The position numbers were made by a program, and so were the translations under genes. Shown piece after piece: positions 27,638-36,951 of a stretch of DNA of 64,000 nt; the first letter of the stretch is position 1, and each line of letters begins with the position of its first letter. This DNA comes from Neptunicella plasticusilytica (GTDB taxonomy: Bacteria > Pseudomonadota > Gammaproteobacteria > Enterobacterales > Alteromonadaceae): contig NZ_CP150481.1 in assembly GCF_047922965.1 (NCBI RefSeq), positions 3,472,001-3,536,000 on the forward strand. The letters run 5' to 3'. Under the pieces are notes generated by a model that worked only from the letters and a program-made list of their open reading frames with translations, did no database searches and had not been told where the DNA came from.

Positions 27638-28092
27638 TAGCTATCTTCCTTGTCTAGCCATTGGCTTGCAGCCTGTATATCCGAGTTTTTACTGGCCACC
27701 CATTGATCGCCCTGAGCCGATTTTTCTTTCTTCCAGATAGGCGCGCGAGTTTTCAGATAGTCCATAATAAATTGCGCCGCATTAAACGCAGCATCACGAT
27801 GCTGGCTGGTTACCCCGACAAACACAATTTGTTCGCCTGCATCCAGTTCACCCACCCGATGGATAATCCGAATATTACCCAATGGCCAGCGCGCACGGGC
27901 GTCATTTACAATCTGTTGCAGCGCCTGTTCGGTCATCTGCGGATAATGCTCAAGGTGCAGTCCGCTAATTTTACCTTGCTGGTTGAAGTCCCGTACCAGT
28001 CCACAAAACGTCACTATGGCGCCCTCTCCCTGTTGGCGTAACAGCTGATATTGTTCAGCGACATCAAAATCCTGTGTCTGCACCGAAATCAT
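27637..28092 (-). CDS. moaE: Molybdopterin synthase large subunit MoaE
   Basis: A 151-residue catalytic subunit. The conserved regions GAIVTFCGLVRDFN, LEHYPQMTEQALQQI, RIIHRVGELDAGEQIVFVGV, and KTRAPIWKKE, with the active-site lysines, are all present. With MoaD it inserts two sulfurs into precursor Z to give molybdopterin. It is two bases from moaD. Confidence 0.96.
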   Translation of the reverse strand: MISVQTQDFDVAEQYQLLRQQGEGAIVTFCGLVRDFNQQGKISGLHLEHYPQMTEQALQQIVNDARARWPLGNIRIIHRVGELDAGEQIVFVGVTSQHRDAAFNAAQFIMDYLKTRAPIWKKEKSAQGDQWVASKNSDIQAASQWLDKEDS

Positions 28093-28094
28093 AC

Positions 28095-28340
28095 CTAACC
28101 TCCGGTCACTGGCGGAAAAAAAGCCAGTTCATCACCTGCCTGAACAGCGGTATCCAAACCGACAATGGTATGGTTCAAGGCACAAAGTACTTCGCCTTCC
28201 TGCAAAGCTAACCATTTACCTTGCTGTTCCACCAATTGCTGCCGGACTTGTCCCACCGTGGCAGAGTTGGACAACGACCATTCCAGTTGTTCACAATCAA
28301 GACGTTCGCGTAGCTGGGCAAAAAATTTGATTTTGATCAT
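28095..28340 (-). CDS. moaD: Molybdopterin synthase sulfur carrier MoaD
   Basis: An 81-residue ubiquitin-fold protein ending in the invariant double glycine (FFPPVTGG), which is adenylated by MoeB and then thiocarboxylated. Length and C-terminus match the family. Confidence 0.95.
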   Translation of the reverse strand: MIKIKFFAQLRERLDCEQLEWSLSNSATVGQVRQQLVEQQGKWLALQEGEVLCALNHTIVGLDTAVQAGDELAFFPPVTGG

Positions 28341-28353
28341 TTATATTTTCCAC

Positions 28354-28854
28354 TTAACGGCTTGCACTCTCTGCCTCCCATACACCGCTTTTACCCCCTT
28401 GCTTGTGCAATACCCGTATCCCGTCAATCTGCATTCCCGGATCAACCGCCTTGCACATATCAAACAGGGTTAATGCTGCCACAGAAACAGCCGTCAACGC
28501 TTCCATTTCCACGCCGGTTTGGCCACTCAATTTGCACATCGCTTCGATACGTACTGAAGAGAGTTCTGCTAAAATTTCAAAATCTATTTGCACCTTGGAT
28601 AAGGTCAAAGGATGGCAAAGTGGAATTAAATCAGCACATTTTTTTGCCCCCTGAATACCGGCGATACGCGCCACGGCAAGCACATCGCCTTTTTTATGGC
28701 CTTTTTGTGCGATTAGCTGCAAGGTTTCGGCATTCATACGCACAAAACCTTCGGCAATGGCTGTTCTGGAGGTCACCGCTTTGTCGGTCACATCCACCAT
28801 ATTGGCTTCACCCTTATGATTGAGGTGAGTTAATTTAACCTCGTCCTGTGCCAT
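28354..28854 (-). CDS. moaC: Cyclic pyranopterin monophosphate synthase MoaC
   Basis: A 166-residue enzyme that converts the MoaA product to cyclic pyranopterin monophosphate. The motifs MVDVTDKAVTSRTA, GAKKCADLIPLCHPL and GVEMEALTAVSVAALTLFDM contain the conserved Lys, His and Glu residues. Its start shares a base with the moaB stop. No moaA gene is in the window, so the preceding step must be encoded elsewhere. Confidence 0.96.
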   Translation of the reverse strand: MAQDEVKLTHLNHKGEANMVDVTDKAVTSRTAIAEGFVRMNAETLQLIAQKGHKKGDVLAVARIAGIQGAKKCADLIPLCHPLTLSKVQIDFEILAELSSVRIEAMCKLSGQTGVEMEALTAVSVAALTLFDMCKAVDPGMQIDGIRVLHKQGGKSGVWEAESASR

Positions 28855-29396
28855 CAGTTATCCCGGCTTTCACAAAGTGCTACACCCGCTTTAAGGTGCT
28901 GGACAAAATTACACGGACGATGGCTGGCATCCAGCTGCTGTTTAATAATTCCTTCCCAACCGGTTTTGCAGGCTCCGGTCGAGCCGGGCAAACAGAATAT
29001 TGCGGTTCCATTCGCCATCCCACCCAAGGCCCGGGACTGAACAGTAGAACTACCAATTTCAGCATAAGACAAATGCCGGAATAGCTCACCAAAACCCTCA
29101 ATATCCCGGTCGAACAAAGGTTGCAGTGCTTGCGGGGTAACATCTCTATCGGTAAAGCCTGTGCCTCCAGTAATCAACACAGATTGTACATTCTCGCTGG
29201 CAATCCACTGCGATACTATGGCACGTAATTTATACACATCATCAATCACTATTTGCCGATCAGCCAGTTGATGACCGCTATCCTGGATCGCGTCGACCAA
29301 ATATTGTCCGGAGGTATCTGTTGCCACAGTGCGGGTATCTGATACCGTCAACACGGCAATATTTAGTGCAATAAAGGGGGAACTGGCCTTGCTCAT
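28854..29396 (-). CDS. moaB: Molybdenum cofactor protein MoaB
   Basis: A 180-residue MogA/MoaB-family protein with the molybdopterin-binding signature LITGGTGFTDRDVTPQAL and FCLPGSTGACKTGWEGII. The family adenylates molybdopterin before metal insertion, although E. coli MoaB itself is of uncertain activity. First gene of the leftward operon; its promoter should lie in the 150-bp gap shared with moeB. Confidence 0.93.
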   Translation of the reverse strand: MSKASSPFIALNIAVLTVSDTRTVATDTSGQYLVDAIQDSGHQLADRQIVIDDVYKLRAIVSQWIASENVQSVLITGGTGFTDRDVTPQALQPLFDRDIEGFGELFRHLSYAEIGSSTVQSRALGGMANGTAIFCLPGSTGACKTGWEGIIKQQLDASHRPCNFVQHLKAGVALCESRDN

Positions 29397-29546
29397 AACT
29401 CACTCGTTTGGTGCGATTAATGGCAATTAAATTACCATAAAAACAAATCAAAATTGATGCTTTAACAAATAAAAAAAGCAATCATCTCTGGTGACCTCAT
29501 CAGGAAATGCTTATCCTTCTGTCAACTCATTAACACAGCTTCTGGT

Positions 29547-30314
29547 ATGTCAAAACAGTTATCTCAGTCACAGGCCATGCGTTACAACCGCCAAATTATG
29601 CTGGCAGGCTTCGATCTGGAGCGCCAAGAAATGCTGCTCAACGCTAAAGTATTGCAAATTGGTGTGGGTGGTTTGGGTTGCGCCAGTGCCCAGTATCTGG
29701 TCGCCGCCGGTATCGGACAATTAACCCTGGTGGATGACGATCAGGTTGAGCTGACTAACCTGCAACGACAAATACTGCACAACGAAGCCGACATCGGGAT
29801 CAGCAAAGTACAATCTGCGGTTGATAGCCTTAATCAGCTCAACAGTGATTGCCAATTGATAGCTATTGCGCAACGTCTTGCTGATCCACAATTAACCGAG
29901 CTCATCTGCCAACACGATCTGGTACTGGATTGCAGTGACAATCTGGCCACCCGCAATCAGTTAAATCGCCTATGCGTAACCAACAAGATTCCGTTAGTCT
30001 GTGGCGCGGCTATCCGTATGGAAGGCCAAATTACCTCGATTATTCCAGGCGGTGATAATCCCTGTTACCAATGTTTGAGCCAGTTTTTTGCTGAGCAACA
30101 ACTGTCCTGTGTGGAAGCGGGTGTAATGGCTCCGCTGGTGGGCATTATCGGCGCTATGCAGGCCCTGGAAGCGATTAAAATTATCACGGCTTATGGGCAA
30201 AACTTGGCCGGAAAATTAATGCTACTTGATGGAAAAACCCATCAATGGCAGTCTTTTAATTTAGTCAAAGATCCGCACTGCAAGCTTTGCGGTCATTCCC
30301 CAAACGAGAATTAA
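29547..30314 (+). CDS. moeB: MoaD adenylyltransferase MoeB (HesA/MoeB/ThiF family)
   Basis: A 255-residue E1-like enzyme that activates the C-terminus of MoaD with ATP. Present are the ATP loop VGVGGLGCASAQYLVAAG, the adenylation motif DDDQVELTNLQRQ and DCSDNLATRNQLN, and zinc-binding cysteine pairs (CYQC and CKLCG). It is divergent from moaB and precedes moeA by two bases. Confidence 0.95.
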   Translation: MSKQLSQSQAMRYNRQIMLAGFDLERQEMLLNAKVLQIGVGGLGCASAQYLVAAGIGQLTLVDDDQVELTNLQRQILHNEADIGISKVQSAVDSLNQLNSDCQLIAIAQRLADPQLTELICQHDLVLDCSDNLATRNQLNRLCVTNKIPLVCGAAIRMEGQITSIIPGGDNPCYQCLSQFFAEQQLSCVEAGVMAPLVGIIGAMQALEAIKIITAYGQNLAGKLMLLDGKTHQWQSFNLVKDPHCKLCGHSPNEN

Positions 30315-30316
30315 GT

Positions 30317-31564
30317 ATGCCGACACCGCCAGTTGACCAATGTAGCGCACCGGACTTAATGCCAGTAGAACAGGCAATAGATACCCTATTGAGCAGCGTT
30401 GAGCCATTATCGGCGATTGAAAGCTGTTCGGTTTTTCAGGCTCAGGGACGTATTGTTGCAGAAACCGTGAGCTCAGCAATTAATGTTCCATTGGCCAACA
30501 ATTCGGCGATGGACGGTTATGCATTAAAAGCAGCTGATCTAAAGCAATCCTCGTCGCTATTGCTGGTAGGTAGCAGTTTTGCCGGGCGCCCTTTTGATGG
30601 ACAGCTACAAGCGGGGCAATGTATCCGCATTATGACCGGCGGCGTATTACCAGCAGGGGCAGATGCTGTCGTCATGCAGGAAAATTGCACCGCCAATGGT
30701 GATACTATCGAGTTTTTACAAGCGCCACGTAGCGGTGAAAATGTACGTTATGCCGGAGAAGACATTCGTCTGGGCCAAGCTGTTTTAGCCCAAGGCCATA
30801 AACTCAGTGCAGTGGATATTGGTATGCTCTGTTCTATCGGGATCAGCCAAGTCAATGTTTATCGCCGCCTGAAAGTCGCACTATTTTCAACCGGCGATGA
30901 ACTCAAGCCCCCTGGCACCGCACTGCGACCCGGAGAGATATACGATAGCAATCGTCCGACTTTACATTGTTTGCTGGATAAAATGGGCGTCGAGGTTATT
31001 GACCTGGGTGTCATTGCAGATCACAAAGATCAACTGCGCGATGCGTTTTTGCACTGTGATCAACAGGCTGACGCATTGATTACATCGGGCGGGGTTTCGG
31101 TAGGAGAAGCCGACTATACCAAAGAGATTTTGCAACAGCTGGGCAAAATCGGCTTCTGGAAATTGGCAATGAAACCAGGCAAACCTTTTGCTTTTGGTTA
31201 TCTACCCAACAGCTATTTTTTTGGGTTACCGGGCAATCCGGTATCAGCACTGGTTACCTTCTATCAATTAGTGGTGCCTACCTTGCAGAAAATAGCCGGC
31301 ATGACACCCTTGGCTCGCACTCGTTTACCGGCAATCGCCTCTGAAGAGTTACGTAAACGCCCCGGCAGGAGCGATTTTCAGCGCGGACATTATTGGGTGG
31401 CGGCTAATGGACAAATTCAGGTGCGAGGAACCGGCAAGCAAGGTTCCGGAATCTTAAGTTCAATCGCCCAAGCTAACTGTTTTATTCTGCTGGAACAGCA
31501 GCGCGGCGATGTACTGGCTGGAGAAAATGTTGTTATCGAACCTTATGATGAGTTGTTACGCTAA
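30317..31564 (+). CDS. moeA: Molybdopterin molybdotransferase MoeA
   Basis: Inserts molybdenum into adenylated molybdopterin. About 415 residues, with N-terminal domain motif VPLANNSAMDGYAL, the RIMTGGVLPAGADAVV segment, the molybdopterin-binding domain with FSTGDELKPPG and LITSGGVSVGEADYT, and GLPGNPVSALVTF near the C-terminal third. ATG 30317 is chosen, just after the moeB stop; an in-frame start overlapping moeB (30287) is less likely. Its stop is 14 bp from the convergent kinase gene. Confidence 0.95.
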   Translation: MPTPPVDQCSAPDLMPVEQAIDTLLSSVEPLSAIESCSVFQAQGRIVAETVSSAINVPLANNSAMDGYALKAADLKQSSSLLLVGSSFAGRPFDGQLQAGQCIRIMTGGVLPAGADAVVMQENCTANGDTIEFLQAPRSGENVRYAGEDIRLGQAVLAQGHKLSAVDIGMLCSIGISQVNVYRRLKVALFSTGDELKPPGTALRPGEIYDSNRPTLHCLLDKMGVEVIDLGVIADHKDQLRDAFLHCDQQADALITSGGVSVGEADYTKEILQQLGKIGFWKLAMKPGKPFAFGYLPNSYFFGLPGNPVSALVTFYQLVVPTLQKIAGMTPLARTRLPAIASEELRKRPGRSDFQRGHYWVAANGQIQVRGTGKQGSGILSSIAQANCFILLEQQRGDVLAGENVVIEPYDELLR

Positions 31565-31578
31565 ATTCTATTTCTAAC

Positions 31579-34560
31579 TCAATTATTTTCCAAAAGAGTT
31601 TGGCTAAGTGACTGATATAGCATTTCCATGCTTAGCGGTTTGCCAAGGTGGGTTTGAAAACCTTCCTGATTATAACGCTGTATATCCTCTTCCATGACAT
31701 TAGCGGTTAATGCAATGATTGGCGTATTCGGCAATTTGGCCTTTATTTGTCGACATGCCTCAATCCCGTCCATTACCGGCATCTGGATATCCATATAAAT
31801 CAAATCAGGATGATGTTGCAAACTCAGCGCCACTGCCTGCTGGCCGTTTTCGGCGGTAAACAATGTCACACCTGTAGGTTCAATCAATGATTCAAACACC
31901 ATAGTGTTAATCGCATTGTCTTCAGCCAATATCACTGTAAACCCGCTCAAATCCGGCGTAGCAACAGGCTGCTGCTCACTATCTTCAGCAGGGACTGTCT
32001 GAGCTGCGGGCAACGGCAAACAAACAGTAAACACAGATCCCTTACCTAATTCACTGCTCAGTTCCAACGTACCGTGCATTAATTCTACCAAACGCCCGGT
32101 AATGGCCATTCCCAAGCCAGTTCCGCCATAACGACGAGTAGTCGATTGATCAGCCTGTTCAAAACGCTGAAACAGCTTTTGTTGAGTTACATCATCCATA
32201 CCAATTCCGCTGTCCGACACCGTCACACACAAACCTTGCCCGTTCTGCTCATCGGCATAATGCCCGACACTGATCCTGATTTGTCCTTGGTGGGTAAATT
32301 TTACCGCGTTAGATATCAGATTAAGCAGAATTTGATGCACCCTGACTTGATCCCCGCACCAGCCATCCTGAAACGCCGGTTCAACATCCAACTCGATCGG
32401 AACCTGTCTTTTTGCCGATTCGGCTGAAAAGTCGGACAAAATAGCCCGTATTAGAGGTAACAACTCGAAATCAGCCTTTTCCAGCCTGAGCATATTGGCT
32501 TCGACTTTGGAGAAATCGAGAATGTCATTGATAATACTTAACAGTAATTTGGCCGACAGCGTGGCATTGTCCAACAGGCTTTTTTGCTCGACAGGAACAG
32601 TATTAGAGCGATCCAGTATTTGTAGCGTACCTAGAATGCTATTCATGGGTGTACGGATTTCATGGCTCATGTTGGCCAAAAACTCACTCTTGGCGGCGTT
32701 AGCTGACTCGGCCTGTTCTTTGGCCTGCAATAGTTCGTTCTGATGTTTTAAACGTTCCGATATATCACGGAACAATCCGACAAACACCTGACTATCTGCC
32801 GCGTCCACTTTACTGATTACGGTTTCCATTCCAAATTGTCTACCCTGTTTGGTTACTCCCGTCAAAGTGGCTTGTTCGCTTGTTGTCAATTGTCGAGTCG
32901 AACTGTCAAACAGCGGAACTTGCTGATCTTCTGCCGGTATAGCCAGAGCATTAATATCCTCTCCCAGTACTTCGTCTTCACTATATTCAAACAGTATTGC
33001 CGCCGCGGCACTGAAACGAATAATATCGCCGTTCCAGTCAAATATAACCAACGGTTCGCCCAAATCGTTAATCACCGCATCCTGCAATGCGAAATTTTTA
33101 ATCAGACTCTGTTCATTTTTTTGTAACCGGACAGACTGAAGCCTGGAGCGTGTCCATAGTTGCACAACAAATGACAGTAAAATAGATAAAATAAAACCAA
33201 ATCCCATCATCACTTCCGGCAAAGCACTGCGATATTCATCATACAAACCCATTTTAGCGGTCACAGTGAGAACATAACGTTTGTCTCGCGCACTAAAATC
33301 GGCTGTTAGCTTGGTATTTTGGCTATCCATTAAAGATTCAGACTCAAACACCGGTTGACCGTTAAAACGCATAACCATATGAAATAATTCGGGACTTTCA
33401 TGAGCAATAATGGCTTGCAGGTAATCCTGAATGGCAAACTCTCCCAACAGGTATCCGATAAAGTCTCCTTGCGCAGAGAACATCGGAACCACCATTAACA
33501 GCACATAACGACCATCAGTCAGATGAATCGGCAAAGACAATTCAAAACGCTTTTGCTGTCTGGCTTTTTGTAATGATTGTTGTTTGATTTGTCGATATTC
33601 TGCATCTCCCTGAAATTGCATATCGGCTTTATCAGAGACCTCTTTCCAAATAATCGATGCCTGGCTGTCTAAGCGTTCTATCGACAATGGCCAGCTCTGG
33701 TCTCGAATAAAACTGCGGGCATCGACTTGATCCGCTGCTGCGGGCAAATCGCGCGAATAACTCCAGCGTTCAGCCATTCGCATCAATGCCTGTGCGGTAC
33801 GTCCATATTGCAATCTGATACTGGTATTAATCCCTGCTCCCCGTTCTTGCAAAACGGCTCTGATATTGCCGACTTCAGCATGCGTCATTAATTGCCAAAC
33901 CAGTACCGTTAACAGGGTACTAAACAGTATCAAGGTATATTGGGGCCTGATAACGGATAAAGCATACTGCTTAGCTAACCCGTAGCTATGTAATGCCAGA
34001 CCGATGCTAAACAACATAAGACTGAAAACAGAGGGTAATGATATGGCTCGATATTGAGCTGCGTCGAGACCCATTTGCATGCCAAAAATATCAATAAAAA
34101 TAACGGCGGCAGATAGCGTAAATATAAATAAACAAAGGGTTAATGAGCTTTGCAGCGTCTTATCTTGCCTGTGTTGTTGTACACTGGCAGGTAACAGTAA
34201 CAACGCCAAGGCACAAATTCCTACGCAAATTGCGGCCATTGGCGTCATTAACAGACTGGCAAAAACACTATCCTGGGTCTTGGCAAGAATAATCTCAAAA
34301 ACATAATAAGTTAGCGTTAAACAAGACAGAAACAGACAAATAATTGCCAGTAAACGGGAGACAACAATAAACCGCTTGAGCATGTAGCTCGCACTTAACA
34401 ACAGACAGCAGAGTATCGATCCAGCCGGCATGGCCGACAAGAAACCGTCAAGTGGTGTCAATCCTAATCCACCCAGCTTGACGACAACTGCCAGCCCCGC
34501 AACCAGCAGAACAGTTACAATACAAAACGACGGAAGTTGGCGGTAAACAAAATGCATCAA
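31579..34560 (-). CDS. Hybrid sensor histidine kinase with PAS and receiver domains
   Basis: A 993-residue kinase. The first 230 residues hold about seven membrane helices. An extracytoplasmic sensor loop of about 200 residues follows, then another helix at about 440, a PAS domain (about 490-610), a HisKA domain with the phospho-histidine in ANMSHEIRTPMNS near residue 632, HATPase motifs (DSGIGMD, GGTGLGMAIT), and a C-terminal receiver with the phospho-Asp in IYMDIQMPVMDG near 922. No separate response regulator or HPt protein is adjacent, so the output partner is unknown. The sensor loop suggests detection of an external signal. Confidence 0.92.
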   Translation of the reverse strand: MMHFVYRQLPSFCIVTVLLVAGLAVVVKLGGLGLTPLDGFLSAMPAGSILCCLLLSASYMLKRFIVVSRLLAIICLFLSCLTLTYYVFEIILAKTQDSVFASLLMTPMAAICVGICALALLLLPASVQQHRQDKTLQSSLTLCLFIFTLSAAVIFIDIFGMQMGLDAAQYRAISLPSVFSLMLFSIGLALHSYGLAKQYALSVIRPQYTLILFSTLLTVLVWQLMTHAEVGNIRAVLQERGAGINTSIRLQYGRTAQALMRMAERWSYSRDLPAAADQVDARSFIRDQSWPLSIERLDSQASIIWKEVSDKADMQFQGDAEYRQIKQQSLQKARQQKRFELSLPIHLTDGRYVLLMVVPMFSAQGDFIGYLLGEFAIQDYLQAIIAHESPELFHMVMRFNGQPVFESESLMDSQNTKLTADFSARDKRYVLTVTAKMGLYDEYRSALPEVMMGFGFILSILLSFVVQLWTRSRLQSVRLQKNEQSLIKNFALQDAVINDLGEPLVIFDWNGDIIRFSAAAAILFEYSEDEVLGEDINALAIPAEDQQVPLFDSSTRQLTTSEQATLTGVTKQGRQFGMETVISKVDAADSQVFVGLFRDISERLKHQNELLQAKEQAESANAAKSEFLANMSHEIRTPMNSILGTLQILDRSNTVPVEQKSLLDNATLSAKLLLSIINDILDFSKVEANMLRLEKADFELLPLIRAILSDFSAESAKRQVPIELDVEPAFQDGWCGDQVRVHQILLNLISNAVKFTHQGQIRISVGHYADEQNGQGLCVTVSDSGIGMDDVTQQKLFQRFEQADQSTTRRYGGTGLGMAITGRLVELMHGTLELSSELGKGSVFTVCLPLPAAQTVPAEDSEQQPVATPDLSGFTVILAEDNAINTMVFESLIEPTGVTLFTAENGQQAVALSLQHHPDLIYMDIQMPVMDGIEACRQIKAKLPNTPIIALTANVMEEDIQRYNQEGFQTHLGKPLSMEMLYQSLSQTLLENN

Positions 34561-34732
34561 GGTTTTTCCCTGTTATTTATAACTGTATTCAAGACTGTTT
34601 CCATTGATAATCAATAAGTTAACCTTTCACGACCTTACTATAGGCTTTAAATGAAAAATTTGGTAATAGTTTAATCTGCACTTAATCTATAGCACTTATG
34701 CTGGCGTGCAACCGATAAGGATCAAATTCGTT

Positions 34733-35281
34733 ATGAACTCAACACTCTCAACTAAATATCCACCCTTGATGATTATATTGCATTGGCTGATGGTACTGTT
34801 GTTTATTGGTGTCTATGCGACAATTGAAAATAGAGGTATGTTTGAGCGGGGTAGTGATGGACGAGAACTAATCAAATACACCCATTTTGTGCTGGGATTC
34901 AGCATTTTTGTACTGGTTTGGTTAAGGTTGCTCATTCGGCTTAAAAACCCTATTCCACAAATCATCCCCCCTCTGGTGAGTTGGCAACACTATTTATCTA
35001 AACTGGTCCACTGGCTGTTATACGGATTAATGGTGACAATGCCGATACTCGGTTGGCTGATTATCAGCGCGGAAGGTAAGACGCTGGATCTCGGCTTATT
35101 TAGCTTGCCCAATATTATGCCTACCGATAAAGATCTCGCCCATGATCTGGAAGAAATTCATGAAACTATAGGTAAAGCCGGTTATTTTCTGATTGGTTTT
35201 CACGCGCTTGCAGCCTTGTTACATCACTACTTTTTCAAAGATAATACCCTGCGCCGCATGCTACCGGGTAAAAGTCATTAA
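34733..35281 (+). CDS. Cytochrome b561 family protein
   Basis: A 182-residue inner-membrane diheme cytochrome b561 with four hydrophobic helices. The heme-ligating histidines fit ILHWLMVLLFIG, TRWKYTH-like KYTHFVLGF, LVHWLLYGLMV and GFHALAALLHHYF. It likely passes electrons from quinol or superoxide to periplasmic acceptors. ATG 34733 begins the family N-terminus; an in-frame codon at 34706 would only add a nonconserved extension. It stands alone and converges on the broken YdeI gene. Confidence 0.9.
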   Translation: MNSTLSTKYPPLMIILHWLMVLLFIGVYATIENRGMFERGSDGRELIKYTHFVLGFSIFVLVWLRLLIRLKNPIPQIIPPLVSWQHYLSKLVHWLLYGLMVTMPILGWLIISAEGKTLDLGLFSLPNIMPTDKDLAHDLEEIHETIGKAGYFLIGFHALAALLHHYFFKDNTLRRMLPGKSH

Positions 35282-35311
35282 CATCCGGTATAACTGGTCG
35301 TTAGAAAACGG

Positions 35312-36085
35312 TTAAGACTGATTCCAGTCCCTGGCCAGGAAACGTCCCGGGTTGCCTGACAATACACTTATCGCCTTTTGGCAATTACGCTGTTTTGCCG
35401 CATCTGACTTTAATCCCGCAAAATAGCGCAGAATTTCTTTTTGTAAGCTGGGAGTCAGATTTGCCATTTCTGCAGCGCCTCAGCACACTGATCTAATTCC
35501 TTGCCAAACCAGTCCGGCATTGGATGGGCAGGCCCACTGCGATATTCGTTATCAAAAGCAAGATCAACATTAACCCGGTCACCAACCCGGGTTTTTGAAG
35601 CTTTCCTGACGTCCTCGTGCAAATACAAGTAAAAACTGCCATCCCCCACCGGCATGGCATTAATCCGCCAAGCGGTATCCGGTTTGTTATTCACTTTCAC
35701 TTTAACCGGCAGCGGTTTACGCCAGCCGGGCTGTAACCGTTCAGCATCTTCGGCTGTGATTAATACCAATCCGTATAAACAATTGCCCACTCAGAATGCA
35801 TCCAGCGGTATTTGAACAAGGCGTCGCTATGCAGAAAGGGTGGTTCCCTTTTAAGTAGCGAGAACGCAGAGCAAATGCCGCTGGGGCATTTCCTTCGGAC
35901 GTGTTTTAAACGGACTTACTCTGCGTTGCTTAAATTCGAAAGAGCACCACTATTACTTCATTCAAGCGTCTTGATTAAGCCCGTTTAAACTCTCGCTGAG
36001 TGCGCAATTGTTTATACGGATTGGTATGCCACAAAGGGTTAATGCCGATAATTTTCATTTCAGCAACAAATTGTATTCTATGCAT
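35312..36085 (-). pseudogene. YdeI/OmpD-associated (DUF1905-type) gene, interrupted by a MITE and frameshifted
   Basis: The minus strand encodes a normal family N-terminus from ATG 36085 (MHRIQFVAEMKIIGINPLW), then hits a 265-bp insertion at 35763-36027. Beyond it the DUF1905 core resumes (VLITAEDAERLQPGWRKPLP to about 35540). Near 35458 the frame stops after ALQKWQI, but the next frame continues with the conserved C-terminal helix LTPSLQKEILRYFAGLKSD and ends at 35312; one base (probably an A in CAAAT) appears to be missing. The gene starts ten bases after the GFA gene stop, as the last member of the sigma-factor operon. Family function is not firmly known. Confidence 0.85.
35763..36027. mobile_element. 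MITE with 32-bp terminal inverted repeats
   Basis: The ends, 35763-35794 and 35996-36027, are inverted copies of 32 bases (starting ATACCAATCCGTATAAAC) with one mismatch. The outermost TA on each side could be a target duplication of the IS630/mariner type. No protein is encoded. It lies inside the YdeI-family gene, which proves that it was inserted after that gene existed. Internal sequence includes further inverted matches (CAACGCAGAGTAAG versus CTCTGCGTTCTCG regions). Confidence 0.88.
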
Positions 36086-36095
36086 CGAAAATCTC

Positions 36096-36509
36096 TTAAA
36101 GGTGTTTGGTGAATTGAGGCTGTTGCCACCACTTATTCTGACGTCCGTTTATATAACGGATTGGAGCGGACAACAATTCTTGTGGTTCAAGATCATCTAA
36201 CGTATTGACTTGCACTGACACAAACTTATCTTCCAGCATATCGCTATTGATATAGGCAAACAGCCGAACACCACAAATTCGGCAAAAATAATACTGCATC
36301 GAGCGGCGATTAAATCGATATTCGCTTAACACAGCTTGACCGGCTACAATACGCAAATCCGTCGCTTTCACGTAAGCGTTCCAGAGCCTGGCTTTAGTAC
36401 AAATGGAGCAGTTACACCTTGTTGTTCCCGCCTGCAGATTCAGATTGACCTCAAATCTAACCGCCTGACAATGACAACTTCCGCTATAGGTTCTGGTCAT
36501 CTGAAACAC
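36096..36509 (-). CDS. GFA-family zinc protein (CENP-V/glutathione-dependent formaldehyde-activating type)
   Basis: A 137-residue Mss4-like zinc protein with the cysteine groups GSCHCQAV, RCNCSICTKA and FCRICGVRL. The name comes from the Gfa enzyme that joins glutathione and formaldehyde, but most small members have no proven activity. A second ATG three codons in (36500) begins MTRTYSGSCHC, closer to the usual N-terminus. Member of the sigma-factor operon, abutting the VOC gene. Confidence 0.88.
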   Translation of the reverse strand: MFQMTRTYSGSCHCQAVRFEVNLNLQAGTTRCNCSICTKARLWNAYVKATDLRIVAGQAVLSEYRFNRRSMQYYFCRICGVRLFAYINSDMLEDKFVSVQVNTLDDLEPQELLSAPIRYINGRQNKWWQQPQFTKHL

Positions 36510-36917
36510 CTATATTTCCGCGCCATTGTCAGATTCCATATAGCACAGTTCCCATATGTGCCCATCCAAATCATGAAATCCATGCACATACATAAAACCA
36601 TGATCTTGAGGTGAAACCGGTACCGTAGCGCCCGCCTCCTTTGCTTTGGCTACCAGTGCATTGACTTGCTCGCGGCTGTCACAAGATAGACAGATCAAGG
36701 TTTCGTTGGCGTGATGAGAGTCGATCATTTTCTTGTGCGAAAATGTTTTAAAGAAAGGCTTAGTCAGTAACATGACATAAAGGTTATCGCCAAGGATCAG
36801 GCTAGCTCCGTCGTCGTTGCAATAGCGACTGTTAAATTGATAACCGAGATGTTCAAAAAACGCTTTCGAGCGCGGCAAATCGTCTACCGCGACATTAACA
36901 AATATCTGTTGATGCAT
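36510..36917 (-). CDS. VOC-family (glyoxalase/bleomycin-resistance type) protein
   Basis: A 135-residue protein with two beta-alpha-beta-beta-beta modules: IFVNVAVDDLPRSKAFFEHLGY at the N-terminus and GFHDLDGHIWELCYME at the C-terminus, with likely metal ligands His and Glu. The start is ATG 36917, which has AGGAG upstream, not the in-frame 36941. VOC proteins of this type recur in ECF42 sigma operons. Substrate unknown. Confidence 0.88.
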   Translation of the reverse strand: MHQQIFVNVAVDDLPRSKAFFEHLGYQFNSRYCNDDGASLILGDNLYVMLLTKPFFKTFSHKKMIDSHHANETLICLSCDSREQVNALVAKAKEAGATVPVSPQDHGFMYVHGFHDLDGHIWELCYMESDNGAEI

Positions 36918-36951
36918 TCCAGACTCCTGCTTCCCCCTCACGACTGCGTTA

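Noticed and set aside
29397..29546. Possible molybdenum cofactor riboswitch or ModE site between moaB and moeB
   Set aside because: The gap is too short for the riboswitch on either side, and no ModE-like palindrome is visible.
36000..36200. Open frame beginning with the same residues as the broken YdeI frame (NCLYGL)
   Set aside because: The likeness comes from the MITE inverted ends being translated on opposite strands, not from a shared protein.
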